NCBI GenBank assembly: GCA_036555515.1
Contig: DATBLC010000264.1
Span: forward strand, 1-64,000
Length of the DNA: 64,000 nucleotides
Direction of reading: 5' to 3'
Source of the DNA: DATACQ01 sp036555515
GTDB taxonomy: Bacteria > Desulfobacterota > Binatia > UBA9968
The translations under genes were made by a program, and so were the position numbers. The notes beneath the pieces were generated by a model. It was not told the origin of the DNA and did not search any database. It was given only the letters and a program-made list of their open reading frames with translations. Shown in pieces: positions 23,305-32,111 of this stretch. Numbering within the stretch: the first letter of the stretch is position 1; each line of letters begins with the position of its first letter.

Positions 23305-23323
23305 ATAATAAATGTCCGGCACT

Positions 23324-23359
23324 TGTTCAAATCGTTCAAACCCTTGGTAATGGTTCAAT
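23324..23359. repeat. 9-bp tandem repeat cgttcaaNN, locus 4
   Basis: tgttcaaat, cgttcaaac and, after a degenerate unit, tggttcaat. The array directly abuts the left end of MITE copy 4 and lies in the 5' leader of the SET gene. Confidence 0.65.
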
Positions 23360-23430
23360 TACTAATGAGTTCGTTATTTAGAGACTATATCGCTAGTGTG
23401 CGACCGAGAGGCGAGCCCTTCCGATCGCGG
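23360..23430 (+). repeat. MITE-like dispersed repeat, copy 4 (truncated)
   Basis: The first 71 bp match copies 2 and 3, starting TACTAATGAG. Identity is lost abruptly after ccgatcgcgg. The right end is absent, so this is a truncated copy. Confidence 0.75.
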
Positions 23431-23460
23431 CCATGAGTTTCATCGATGCTCAAGTCCGGG

Positions 23461-24258
23461 CTAGGCTAATTTGAAAAGTCTCTTCGCATTACCCGAAAGA
23501 ACATTGGCCATGTCCTGATCGCTGATCTTCGCTCCTTTCACTTCAGCCAGCGTCGCGCAATGTTCATAGCTTGCCGGATTGGAGTAAAACAGGCTGCCGA
23601 AAACCAACCGGTGCGACCCAACGGTTTCGACGAAGTTTTTGACGTAGGCTGAGCCGCGCACATGCGCGGTGTCGAAAAGAATATTCGGCGTCCGTTTCGC
23701 GATATCCAAAGCGAGTTGGCTATTGGCGTTGGTGGTCAAGGCATCCATCGACACCAAGGTAAGCTCGGGAAATTCAACGGCGAGCCGCTCGAGACGCCAC
23801 ACTGCTTCCATGTTCGACTCCGCATTGGTATGAATCAACGGCACCAGCCCCAACTCGCTGACCTTTTTAAGCAGCGGCCGCATGAATTGATGGTCCACGG
23901 CCACGCCTTGGAAACGGTTGTGCCAAACCACTCCTTCGAGGCCCAGCTCATGTTTCATTCGCTCCAGCTCGCCCAGTGAGCGCGCTCCGTGCAGCGGCTC
24001 GACCGTTCCGCAGGCCACCGGAAAACGCTTCGGGTCGCGCCTCCGATAGGCGGCCACCGCATCATTGGAACGCATCGTGTCCTTGATCCCGTCTGCCTGA
24101 ATATATCCGGTTGCGGCTAGGATGGCTGACATCGTCACGCCGTTCGCCTCCATGATCCGCACGCGGTTGTTATAGTCGCGCTCCTCCCAGCCCGATCCCT
24201 CCTGCAAACTCCCGCCCGTCAGGGAACCGAGATGATGATGGATATCGAAAATCTCCAT
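23461..24258 (-). CDS. Amidohydrolase family protein (COG2159-like)
   Basis: This 265-residue metal-dependent TIM-barrel hydrolase opens MEIFDIHHHLG, with the N-terminal HxH metal site, and contains LIHTNAE (metal His at the barrel end), VSMDAL and FGSLFYSNPASYE near the C-terminus. ATG 24258 is preceded by GGAGG at 4 nt, which decides against an upstream start at 24315. Relatives include decarboxylases and 2-pyrone-type hydrolases of aromatic catabolism. The substrate here is unknown. Confidence 0.88.
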   Translation of the reverse strand: MEIFDIHHHLGSLTGGSLQEGSGWEERDYNNRVRIMEANGVTMSAILAATGYIQADGIKDTMRSNDAVAAYRRRDPKRFPVACGTVEPLHGARSLGELERMKHELGLEGVVWHNRFQGVAVDHQFMRPLLKKVSELGLVPLIHTNAESNMEAVWRLERLAVEFPELTLVSMDALTTNANSQLALDIAKRTPNILFDTAHVRGSAYVKNFVETVGSHRLVFGSLFYSNPASYEHCATLAEVKGAKISDQDMANVLSGNAKRLFKLA

Positions 24259-24495
24259 GGCGCCTCCGTCGTCATTACATGAATAGGCTAAGAGCTGTTT
24301 ATGTGCCGGCTCCAAAATGGCGCGCTTAAGGCCTTCCTATGGCTAGCCGCAGAAGCGCTGAGCGCGGACAAGAGGGAGTATAAAAATCACTCTGCGGTCG
24401 CCATGTCTCGGTAACAATGAAAGATCCGGCAATCAACGGGCCTCGCCAACAGCGTTCCCCCACTTTTGCCTCCTTGCGAACAGGCAGCGGTCAGC

Positions 24496-25833
24496 TTATG
24501 CGTCAGTTCGCAAATTACGAGTCAGTTGCTTTATCTCCGGCAGTTCCTCTAAACGGTTCACCGACGCAACAACCGCCGACCGTTTTTCTTTAGATAGCAC
24601 ACTCGCTGCCGAATCGTCGAATTTGTCGCAGATTTGATCCCAGCCTTGCAAGTCGGTCGCCGTTTGAATTGCTTCGGTGAGTGTAGTCCCGTTCTTCAAC
24701 CGAACGCTTAGCGCGGATGATTCTGGAACATGTCGAGTCCGCCTGATCAGCTCCTGAACCAAAGGCTCGCGCAACCGTTCGTTTGTGAAGTCGCTCGGCT
24801 TGAGCTTTCCGTGGATCAGTGCAACTGCAAGGCAGAAAGGCATGCTGAATCTTCCCTCAAATCCGCGCGTAGGTCGCTGCCGAACCAGCGGGTAGGGTTT
24901 TAGATCACATTCGATCGATTCGACATCACGCGGAGCGATCCCATGCTTTTGAATCAGTCTGAGCATCGCCTCAAGACCCGAGTGTGTCGCCGTGCAAGAC
25001 GCGTAGGGCTTGACTCTGATACCGCGTTCGAGTTCGAACTGCCCGCCGAGGCTTTTTCCTAATGCCTCCAAGACGTCGTCCGGCAAGGGGCCCAAGGCTT
25101 CGAGCAGGCCATATCTTCCTTCCAGCGACGTCTCGTCGGCCGTAAACCCTTCCCGGGCTAGCAAGGCGCAATTGATTCCCGTCATTGCCGCGTGCCCAAC
25201 CCGAAAAGGCTTCGCCATCGTTCCACCATCCCGGGTCAGCGCGCCGCAGGACCCCGCCGCGAGACCGATGGCAACAACGACCTGCTGGGAATCCAAACCT
25301 AGAATCTTGCTCGCCGCGCAAGCCGAAGCGATGGGTCCCAATATGCCGTTGGAATGCCATCCCTTGGCGCCAGGACCTACGCCGCTAGAACGTTTGGAAA
25401 AGAGAGCGTCCAACGTCGCCCTGACTTCCCTGCCGGCGATGTAAGCTTCGAGAGTCTTCGCACCCGAGCATTGCAGATCTTCAGCTAGGGCGATGGAAGC
25501 AGCTAGCGTATAGGTCGAGGCGTGGTTCCTGTCGTCGTAATCGAGACCGTGGGCGAGCGTGCCGTTAAACAACGCGGCGTCCCGAGCGCTCGCGCTCATC
25601 GCTGTGCCCCAGATCGAGCAAGGGCCGGGCGCCCCGTTTTTGCGCGCAAATTTTAGCAGCACCTCGCCGATCTCCTGGGAAGCCCCCAACACCGCGACCC
25701 CGAGACAGTCCAGGATCGCCGTCTTGGCGTTCTCCACGGCCTTGGGCGGTGTCGAGTCCAGCGCCACGGACACCGTGAAATCGGCAAGTTTGCCGGATAA
25801 ACCCATAACGGTTTTCAAATTATCTTCGTTCAT
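24496..25833 (-). CDS. MmgE/PrpD family protein
   Basis: This 445-residue member of the MmgE/PrpD (2-methylcitrate dehydratase-like) family has the N-terminal helical domain with NAKTAILDCLGVAVLG and HGLDYDDRN, then KGWHSNGILGPIASA, and the C-terminal domain with YASCTATHSGLEAML. These cofactor-independent enzymes dehydrate, hydrate or isomerise small carboxylates such as cis-aconitate. It stands between an amidohydrolase and a TctC-like binding protein on the same strand and may process an imported carboxylate (inference). The SD is weak. Confidence 0.9.
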   Translation of the reverse strand: MNEDNLKTVMGLSGKLADFTVSVALDSTPPKAVENAKTAILDCLGVAVLGASQEIGEVLLKFARKNGAPGPCSIWGTAMSASARDAALFNGTLAHGLDYDDRNHASTYTLAASIALAEDLQCSGAKTLEAYIAGREVRATLDALFSKRSSGVGPGAKGWHSNGILGPIASACAASKILGLDSQQVVVAIGLAAGSCGALTRDGGTMAKPFRVGHAAMTGINCALLAREGFTADETSLEGRYGLLEALGPLPDDVLEALGKSLGGQFELERGIRVKPYASCTATHSGLEAMLRLIQKHGIAPRDVESIECDLKPYPLVRQRPTRGFEGRFSMPFCLAVALIHGKLKPSDFTNERLREPLVQELIRRTRHVPESSALSVRLKNGTTLTEAIQTATDLQGWDQICDKFDDSAASVLSKEKRSAVVASVNRLEELPEIKQLTRNLRTDA

Positions 25834-25917
25834 CTTTTACGTCTCTACATTGTGCTCAAAGCGTCAAGCCTCGAGGTGACGGGGTCAATCGAAGTCCAAT
25901 GCTTCATCCAAACCTCA

Positions 25918-26970
25918 TTATTTAAGCTCCAAGAGTTTTCGCAATCGGGCCTTGGATTCCTCCGGTACATCGAGTATCTGCTTGATCATCTTCTGGACCT
26001 TTTCTCCCGGTAGCGGCTCGTCATCGACAAAGCCCATTTTCTTGCCTTCCGCAATATACTCCGGGTCATGAACCGTCGCCCAAAAAGCCTTCCTCAGGAT
26101 TCCGACGAGCTGGCTGGTTAATTCTGGAGGCGCGAGCATCGGATAGGCATTTTCATAGGTAAATGTAATGGCCTCGGCAACGCCGCGCCAGTTTGGATCT
26201 GGAGCAAGCTCAATTAGCGTTGGCACATCCGAGAGGTCCCGCAGCCGGTTTTCCGAGATCTGTACCAGCACGGCGGCAAACGGCTCCTTGCTACCCAGTC
26301 GCTCCAACCAGTCTCCATGTCTTGCTTTGGCGGAGCTCCAGACGAGTCCACAGCGCATATCGGCTTCGCCTCGCTCGATGGCGAGGTCGATGGCAGACCC
26401 ACCGCTATAACCGGTTACTACTTTCAAGTTGAGGCCGGTGAATTCCTTTACCAGCGTGGCGACGACAGCGCCAGTGCTTGTACTACCCGACTCCGCATTT
26501 CGTAACTGACCGTTGGCTGAACGCTTGATGGCTTCTTTGAGATTCCTGCCACCGCGGTCCATGCGAACGATACATACCGCGGCGCCGGTGGTTAAATTGC
26601 CAAGCCACTGGAACCGTTCCGCTTTGTATCTCACCTCCGGGTCGCCGATCGCTTCTTGAAACGCCGTTCCCCGCAGGATCTGAGCGATAGTCAATCCGTC
26701 AGGCTTCGCGATGTTGTAAAGAAAATTCCGCGCCCGTAACCCCCCAGCGCCCGGCATGTTTTGAACTACAATGTCCGGCTTGCCTGGAATATGCTTTGGC
26801 GCATGTCTGGCGAACAGTCGCGTCCTTAGGTCGTTTCCCGCGCCAGTCGCCGAGGCAACAACGATTTGCAGCGTCTTGCCTTTATAAAACGGATGCGGCT
26901 GGGCCAAGGCCGCGCCGCCGTGGAACATCAAGCCCAGAATCGTCGCGATAGTGGCGTAAAGTACGGGCAT
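25918..26970 (-). CDS. TctC/Bug-like tripartite tricarboxylate receptor protein
   Basis: This 350-residue periplasmic receptor has a signal peptide (about 1-24, ending ALAQ), then FYKGKTLQIVVASATGAGNDLRTR and the hallmark VVQNMPGAGGLRARNFLYN. These are typical of Bug/TctC proteins that bind di- and tricarboxylates. ATG 26970 is preceded by GGGAGG with 4 nt spacing. An in-frame extension to 27111 has no SD and low-complexity sequence. No TctA/TctB membrane subunits are in the window, so it may be an orphan receptor. The ~208 bp upstream (26971-27178) hold nothing recognised. Confidence 0.88.
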   Translation of the reverse strand: MPVLYATIATILGLMFHGGAALAQPHPFYKGKTLQIVVASATGAGNDLRTRLFARHAPKHIPGKPDIVVQNMPGAGGLRARNFLYNIAKPDGLTIAQILRGTAFQEAIGDPEVRYKAERFQWLGNLTTGAAVCIVRMDRGGRNLKEAIKRSANGQLRNAESGSTSTGAVVATLVKEFTGLNLKVVTGYSGGSAIDLAIERGEADMRCGLVWSSAKARHGDWLERLGSKEPFAAVLVQISENRLRDLSDVPTLIELAPDPNWRGVAEAITFTYENAYPMLAPPELTSQLVGILRKAFWATVHDPEYIAEGKKMGFVDDEPLPGEKVQKMIKQILDVPEESKARLRKLLELK

Positions 26971-27178
26971 CATCCCTCCCACCGATCCTTGTTTGCTATC
27001 GCGATTTCCCGTCCGTTCTTTTTCCAATGAAGAGTCCCTCGATGCCGCTAATGAAGATGAATCGCGGCTTCGTCCAGTTTCGCCGGCGGCGAATCCCAAT
27101 TGCCGTCCCAACCCGGCGCCTCCAGCCGATGGCCTGGCTACATTGGGGAAACCAGTGACCGGAATGCCGCCGCAGAGT

Positions 27179-28324
27179 TTATCCGATCCCGTAGAATTTA
27201 GCCGCGTTCTCCCACGTCAGTTTTCTTTCGAACGCATCGCCGGTGCCTTCAAACTGAGCCTTAACGATTTCTTTTGAGTGCGGCCAGGTCGCACCGCCGT
27301 GAGGATAGTCGCTCGCCCACAAGCAATTATTTTCGAGCTTAAAGGCCCGTGCTCCGAGAACGCCAGCGCGGTCGTCTTGGAAGGTAATGTAAACCTGACG
27401 GCGAATTAGTTCGCTGGGAAGCGCCGCTATGGTCTGCGAATCCGGCGATTCTGAGCGGGCCCTACCCACGGAGCCATCCATTTTACCAATAAATGGGTAG
27501 AGCCACGTAAGCTCGTACTCGGCGAATACGACTCGAAGCCTGGGAAATCGCTCGAGAACGCCGCCGAAGACCAGATCGGTTATGAGAGTTAAAGGCTCCA
27601 AGATTCCACGCCGCACCGCGTTGCGGCCTTGCTGGAGTTTGGAGATCACTTTTAGTCGCGCCGACATGCGATCTATCCCCTGCAGTATGTTAACGTGGAA
27701 GTGAACAGGGAAATCCATGTCTTGAGCCACTGTCCAAAGCGGATCAAAGGTCGGGTCGGCGTAACTTATTCCGTCAGGTAAGCCGGAAGGGAGAACGGTT
27801 CCTTTATGGCCCAGTTTGGCGCAACGCTTCATCTCGTCGAGGGACCACTCCACGTCCAAAGCTGAAAGAAGGCACAATGCGAGAAGACGGTCGGGCGCTG
27901 CGTTGCAATAATCCAGCAGCCAATCGTTGTATGATTGCAGCCCGGCTTTCTGCAGCGGCACCTCGTCGCCCTTGAGACTGTAAAAATTGCGCGCCATGCT
28001 GGGATAAAGCACTTCCATCCTGACGCCGTCTCGGTCCATGTCGCCCAGGCGCGCCGCAGGATCCCAGGGTCCCCGCCAATCTTCCCATTTGAAATTCTCG
28101 ATGATCTTGCGCACGCCCCCCCCTTCTTTCGGCACTCCGGCAGTGAAAGTCATGCCCACAGGGTCTGGCTCATGGCCGTCGAACACCATAAAGAGCCCTT
28201 TACGCCCCGGCGGATCCTGTACAAAGTGAGGGCCTCGCGAGCGCAGCCCTTTCGGAATGCGTTCCCAGGCGGCGGGCGGTTCATTGACGTGGGAGTCCGC
28301 AGAAAATAACCTCGGCTGTTCCAT
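27179..28324 (-). CDS. Amidohydrolase family protein (COG2159-like)
   Basis: This 381-residue metal-dependent hydrolase has the N-terminal metal motif SADSHVNEP, central PVHFHVNIL, FGGVLERFPRLRVVFAEYELTWL, and the C-terminal WASDYPHGGATWP with the conserved Asp/His metal site. These are features of the COG2159 decarboxylase/hydrolase group and it is a relative of 55436-56587. GGAGG lies 5 nt before ATG 28324. The coding sequence overlaps the nth stop, so it is coupled to nth and eno. That is an odd operon partner with no obvious metabolic reason. Confidence 0.9.
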   Translation of the reverse strand: MEQPRLFSADSHVNEPPAAWERIPKGLRSRGPHFVQDPPGRKGLFMVFDGHEPDPVGMTFTAGVPKEGGGVRKIIENFKWEDWRGPWDPAARLGDMDRDGVRMEVLYPSMARNFYSLKGDEVPLQKAGLQSYNDWLLDYCNAAPDRLLALCLLSALDVEWSLDEMKRCAKLGHKGTVLPSGLPDGISYADPTFDPLWTVAQDMDFPVHFHVNILQGIDRMSARLKVISKLQQGRNAVRRGILEPLTLITDLVFGGVLERFPRLRVVFAEYELTWLYPFIGKMDGSVGRARSESPDSQTIAALPSELIRRQVYITFQDDRAGVLGARAFKLENNCLWASDYPHGGATWPHSKEIVKAQFEGTGDAFERKLTWENAAKFYGIG

Positions 28325-29091
28325 CATTTCCTCCTTATGATCTGTTCAGTTCCGTCATTGAAAGCAGAATGACCGCTAATTACTGCGCCGTTCGACGGGC
28401 ATAGCTCACCAAGAGAACATTTCTCGCAGGCCGGATTGCGCGCCAAGCAAACTTTTCTACCGTGCAGAATTAAACGATGGGAAAACGCGGTCCATTCTTC
28501 CGGCGGCAGCAGGCGGCAAAGATCGCCTTCGATCTTCGTTGGATCTCGTTGACTGGTCAGACCGAGGCGATTGGATAAACGTTTACAGTGAGTGTCGACG
28601 GCGATGCCGGGAGTGTCGAAGGCATGGCCGAGCATCACATTGGCCGTCTTCCGCCCGACACCGGCGAGCTTGGTCAGTTCAGCCATCGTGGACGGAACAT
28701 TGCCGCCGAATTCTTCGACCACTTGCCGAGCGCAGCGTTGCAAAGATTTCGCCTTGGCCCGGAATAGCCCCAGCGTGCGAATGAGCTTTTCTATCTCTTG
28801 CATCGGTGCGCGCGATAGCTTTTCCGCGTTTGGAAATTGGCGGAAAAGCTTCGGCGTGACTTTGTTGACGGCTTCGTCGGTGCATTGAGCCGAGAGAATG
28901 ACGGCAACGAGCAGTTCGAAAGTGTTGCGATGGGCCAGAGGGCAATCGAGGCCGGGATAGGCTGGGGCCAAACGGGCGGCGATCGCATTAGCCCTGGCGC
29001 GCTTTTCCTGAAACGATTCCCGCTTGCGGCGAAGCGCCCGCGGCGGCCGCGCCGCTTGCAGACCCACAGGACTAGCTTCCGCGCCGGCCAT
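28324..29091 (-). CDS. nth: Endonuclease III (DNA glycosylase/AP lyase)
   Basis: This 255-residue protein with the HhH-GPD fold removes oxidised pyrimidines in base excision repair. The helix-hairpin-helix GVGRKTANV contains the catalytic Lys, and the catalytic Asp is in AVDTHCKR. The C-terminal [4Fe-4S] ligands follow C-x6-C-x2-C-x5-C (CLARNPACEKCSLGELC). The basic N-terminal extension of about 30 residues is longer than in E. coli Nth. It overlaps the eno stop by 20 bp and the amidohydrolase start by 1-4 bp. Confidence 0.95.
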   Translation of the reverse strand: MAGAEASPVGLQAARPPRALRRKRESFQEKRARANAIAARLAPAYPGLDCPLAHRNTFELLVAVILSAQCTDEAVNKVTPKLFRQFPNAEKLSRAPMQEIEKLIRTLGLFRAKAKSLQRCARQVVEEFGGNVPSTMAELTKLAGVGRKTANVMLGHAFDTPGIAVDTHCKRLSNRLGLTSQRDPTKIEGDLCRLLPPEEWTAFSHRLILHGRKVCLARNPACEKCSLGELCPSNGAVISGHSAFNDGTEQIIRRK

Positions 29092-30358
29092 GAAAGGCTC
29101 TCTTGCCGGCGTAAACCGCGCGCTTGCCCAGCTCCTCTTCGATGCGTAGCAACTGGTTGTATTTCGCCGTGCGCTCGCCGCGGCAGGGCGCGCCCGTTTT
29201 AATCTGCCCTGCGTTGGTGGCCACCGCCAGGTCGGCGATGGTAACGTCTTCGGTTTCGCCGGAGCGGTGCGACATTACCGTTGTGTAACCCGCCTCCTTG
29301 GCAAGCGCCATGGTTGCCAGGGTCTCCGACAAGGTACCGATCTGATTGACTTTGACGAGGATCGAATTGGCGACACGCGAGTCGATCCCGCGCTTGAGCC
29401 GTACCCGGTTGGTCACAAAAAGATCGTCGCCCACGAGTTGAACTTTTTTCCCCAACGCCTGCGTCAGCATTTTCCAACCTTCCCAGTCATCTTCGGCGCA
29501 GCCATCCTCTATGGAGATGATCGGATACTGGCGCACCCAGTCTTCATACAGGCGCACCATGTCGTCGGCGCTCCGCGCGCGTCCGTCGGATTTCTTGAAG
29601 ACGTATTTCCCGTCTTCGAAGAATTCACTCGACGCAACGTCCAACGCCAACGCCACCTGCATCCCTGCCTTGTAGCCCGCCTGGGCGATCGCCTCGAGGA
29701 GCAGCTCGATGGCGGCGGCGTTACTTGTCACACGCGGCGCAAAGCCGCCCTCGTCGCCCACGCTGGTGGAAAGGGAGCTGTCATGCAAGACTTTTTTGAG
29801 TGTCTGAAAGATCTCGGCCGCGGCCCGTAGCGCGTCTTTAAAGCTTTTCATCCCATGGGGAACGATCATGAATTCCTGAACATCGACATTGTTATCCGCA
29901 TGGGCGCCGCCGTTCAAAACGTTAAGCATCGGCACGGGCAAGGTGTCGGCCCCCGCGCCGCCCAGATAGCGGTAAAGAGACAGTCCTTGAGCCTTCGCTT
30001 GCGCGTGTGCCACCGCCAGGGAAACGCCCAAGATCGCATTGGCGCCAAGCTTGCTTTTGTTCGGCGAGCCGTCGAGATCGAGCATGATTTGGTCGACGAG
30101 CGCTTGATCTCCGGCCTCCTTCCCGCGCAGACGCCGGGCGATTTTTTCATTGACGTGATTAACCGCCCGCGTAACCCCCTTGCCCAAAAAGCGCTTGCCG
30201 CCGTCGCGCAGTTCCACGGCTTCGTGCACGCCGGTGGACGCGCCTGAAGGCACCGTCGCCCGGCCCGCCACGCCGCTTTTCAACCTCACTTCCACCTCTA
30301 TTGTGGGTTGCCCCCGGGAATCAAGAACCTCACGGGCATGCACCCGTTGTATTTTCAT
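29072..30358 (-). CDS. eno: Enolase
   Basis: This 428-residue enolase catalyses 2-phosphoglycerate to phosphoenolpyruvate. ATG 30358 with GGAGG 6 nt upstream gives the canonical N-terminus MKIQRVHAREVLDSRGQPT. The Mg and catalytic segments are present: LALDVASSEFF, SIEDGCAEDDWEGW, VGDDLFVTN, KVNQIGTL and SHRSGETED. The length is standard. The promoter region is shared divergently with ftsB. Confidence 0.97.
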   Translation of the reverse strand: MKIQRVHAREVLDSRGQPTIEVEVRLKSGVAGRATVPSGASTGVHEAVELRDGGKRFLGKGVTRAVNHVNEKIARRLRGKEAGDQALVDQIMLDLDGSPNKSKLGANAILGVSLAVAHAQAKAQGLSLYRYLGGAGADTLPVPMLNVLNGGAHADNNVDVQEFMIVPHGMKSFKDALRAAAEIFQTLKKVLHDSSLSTSVGDEGGFAPRVTSNAAAIELLLEAIAQAGYKAGMQVALALDVASSEFFEDGKYVFKKSDGRARSADDMVRLYEDWVRQYPIISIEDGCAEDDWEGWKMLTQALGKKVQLVGDDLFVTNRVRLKRGIDSRVANSILVKVNQIGTLSETLATMALAKEAGYTTVMSHRSGETEDVTIADLAVATNAGQIKTGAPCRGERTAKYNQLLRIEEELGKRAVYAGKRAFHGRRGS

Positions 30359-30437
30359 CGCCGACCTCCGATAATTGCCCTTTCTAAGCAAAAGAGCATA
30401 CAATAATTTATTTTTCTATTCGATAAAGCAAAATTTC

Positions 30438-30815
30438 GTGAACTTTAGGCTGCGGCTATCGCATAAATGGGTGCTCTACGGCTGGGCATCGTTGATAATT
30501 TTGCTCTTATTCCATGCCGTGGTGGGCGAGCGCGGCGCGATCCATTTGTGGCGCCTTCAGGGGGAAAAGGCCAAACTGGACGAGCAGAATTACCGGCTGC
30601 AGAAGGAAAACCTGGCGCTCCGCGAAAAAATTACGCGCCTGCGCGCCGATAATTTATATCTGGAAAAAATCGCCCGGGAGGAATTGAACCTAGTCCGTCC
30701 CGGCGAGGTCGTCTACCGTTTCCGCTCCGCCCAACCCGGCGACAGCAAATCGCGCACTCTCAGCGACCCCGGTTCCGAATCTCGCCCGTCAACGGCACAA
30801 AAATCACCCCGGTAA
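30438..30815 (+). CDS. ftsB: FtsB/DivIC septum formation initiator
   Basis: This 125-residue bitopic protein has a short basic N-terminus, one membrane helix (WASLIILLLFHAVV) and a coiled coil of heptads LQGEKAKLDEQNYRLQKENLALREKITRL. The C-terminal ARE-x-LN-x-VRPGEVVYRF is typical of FtsB. I take GTG 30438, because the upstream TTG would add low-complexity sequence. No clear SD is visible. The last 56 bp overlap the end of pcm on the other strand. It lies next to eno, as in many bacteria. Confidence 0.88.
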   Translation: MNFRLRLSHKWVLYGWASLIILLLFHAVVGERGAIHLWRLQGEKAKLDEQNYRLQKENLALREKITRLRADNLYLEKIAREELNLVRPGEVVYRFRSAQPGDSKSRTLSDPGSESRPSTAQKSPR

Positions 30816-31536
30816 TCTCCTCCGCCACCGGCTTGCCGGCGCTCTTGCGGTAACGGATCAGCTTCTGGGCCTTTCCTTCCTCACCCTCGGGCAAGATGAG
30901 GCGCCCGCCTTCCCGCAGCTGGCGCCAGAGTGGTTCCGGGATGCGCGGCGACGCCGCGGTCAGTAAAATTGCATCGAAGGGCGCGTTCTCTTCCCAGCCG
31001 AAAAAGCCATCGCCGATCTTGATTTCGATATTGGCGAAACCGAGCCGTTCGAGCCGCTGCGCGGCGCGCGCGCCGAGCGCCGGAATGATCTCGATTGAAA
31101 AAACCTGAGCGGCCAGCTGGGCCAGGACCGCGGTCTGATAACCCGAGCCGGTGCCGATCTCCAGCACCTTCTCGCCGCCCTTCAACTCCAACAGCTCGGA
31201 CATAAAGGCAACAATGTATGGCTGGGATATGGTTTGCCCGTCACCGATGGGCAGCGGCCGGTCCTCATAGGCGGAGGCACGCAGGCGCTCTGGCACGAAC
31301 AAGTGGCGCGCGATAGTGTTCATCGCCGCCAGCACGCGCTCATCCTTGATGCCGCGTCCTCTGAGATCGCGTTCGACCATTTGCCGGCGGGCCCGCGCGA
31401 GGGCCTGCTCGTCCTGCGCCCCGGCGAATTGCACCGGCAACAGCATGCCAAGAAGCAAATTCGTCAGGACGAAGAGCGCCGCGACTAAAGTGCCAAGCTC
31501 AGGTTTCTTCCTTGACGGCGAAGTGATAATACGCAT
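30760..31536 (-). CDS. pcm: Protein-L-isoaspartate O-methyltransferase, exported form
   Basis: This 258-residue PCMT repairs isoaspartyl residues using AdoMet. A hydrophobic N-terminal signal (about residues 16-40, ending FAGAQD) indicates export, so it would be periplasmic. The enzyme core includes VERDLRGRGIKDERVL, AYEDRPLPIGDGQTISQPYIV and the AdoMet motif VLEIGTGSGYQTAVLA. The start at 31536 lies 38 bp inside the GcvH-like gene. The 3' end overlaps ftsB by 56 bp in antisense. How AdoMet would reach a periplasmic enzyme is an open issue for such forms. Confidence 0.9.
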   Translation of the reverse strand: MRIITSPSRKKPELGTLVAALFVLTNLLLGMLLPVQFAGAQDEQALARARRQMVERDLRGRGIKDERVLAAMNTIARHLFVPERLRASAYEDRPLPIGDGQTISQPYIVAFMSELLELKGGEKVLEIGTGSGYQTAVLAQLAAQVFSIEIIPALGARAAQRLERLGFANIEIKIGDGFFGWEENAPFDAILLTAASPRIPEPLWRQLREGGRLILPEGEEGKAQKLIRYRKSAGKPVAEEITGVIFVPLTGEIRNRGR

Positions 31537-31882
31537 CCATATCCATCAGCGCTTCCAGCTCGGATTCGTTGTTCAACCGGACTTCGACGAGCCAACCTTC
31601 GCCGTAGGGGTCTTCATTGAGCAGGGCGGGATGTTCATCGAGCTGCGCATTGACGGCGAGCACCGTGCCGGACAGCGGCGCAATGAGTTCATGGACGGTG
31701 GAAACCGATTCGATTTCGGCGAATACTTCGCCTTCTTCGATTTTGTCGCCGACATCGGGCAACTCGACCGAAATGACGGCGCCGAGATCCCGCTGCAGAT
31801 AATTGGTCAGGCCCAGGTGAACATGGCGGTCCTCCACGCTAACCCACACATGCTGTTCGCTGACTTTAACTTCCTTTTCCAT
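31499..31882 (-). CDS. GcvH-like protein lacking the lipoyl lysine
   Basis: This 127-residue protein has the full glycine cleavage H-protein fold: HVWVSVEDRHVHLGLTNYLQRDLGAV, then ELPDVGDKIEEGEVFAEIESV, then LIAPLSGTVLAVN, and GEGWLVEV near the end. The site that carries lipoate in GcvH (ESVKAV) reads ESVSTV, so the modified Lys is Ser61 (counting from ATG 31882). It cannot be lipoylated at the usual place. A good promoter at 31902-31929 places the transcription start just upstream, which excludes the GTG at 31903. No glycine cleavage partners (GcvT/GcvP) are near. Confidence 0.85.
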   Translation of the reverse strand: MEKEVKVSEQHVWVSVEDRHVHLGLTNYLQRDLGAVISVELPDVGDKIEEGEVFAEIESVSTVHELIAPLSGTVLAVNAQLDEHPALLNEDPYGEGWLVEVRLNNESELEALMDMDAYYHFAVKEET

Positions 31883-31901
31883 GACCGGATCGATTTTGAT
31901 C

Positions 31902-31929
31902 ACTATAAAATCTAACGGGCAAGTGTCAA
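31902..31929 (-). promoter_or_regulatory. Sigma-70-like promoter of the GcvH-like gene
   Basis: On the minus strand TTGACA (31929-31924), then 16 bp, then TATAGT (31907-31902). It has a perfect -35 and near-consensus -10, about 20 bp before ATG 31882. Confidence 0.65.
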
Positions 31930-32111
31930 GGGAATGTGGGCTGTCCCGGGGCTGTCCCAGGGTTCCGCTGCCCCCGGGCAGCCGATCTCATGCTTGACAG
32001 CGCCGCTTCATTCACGCTATGCGGTGCAAAGAAGTTTGGTTGCCCCGGCGCCCTTGGAGTTTTCCTGTCGCGCCGATGCGCCAAGGAAACTCGGAAAACG
32101 TTTTGACAAAC

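Noticed and set aside
26974..27111. N-terminal extension of the TctC-like protein
   Set aside because: Low-complexity Ser/Arg-rich stretch without SD. The signal peptide begins at 26970.
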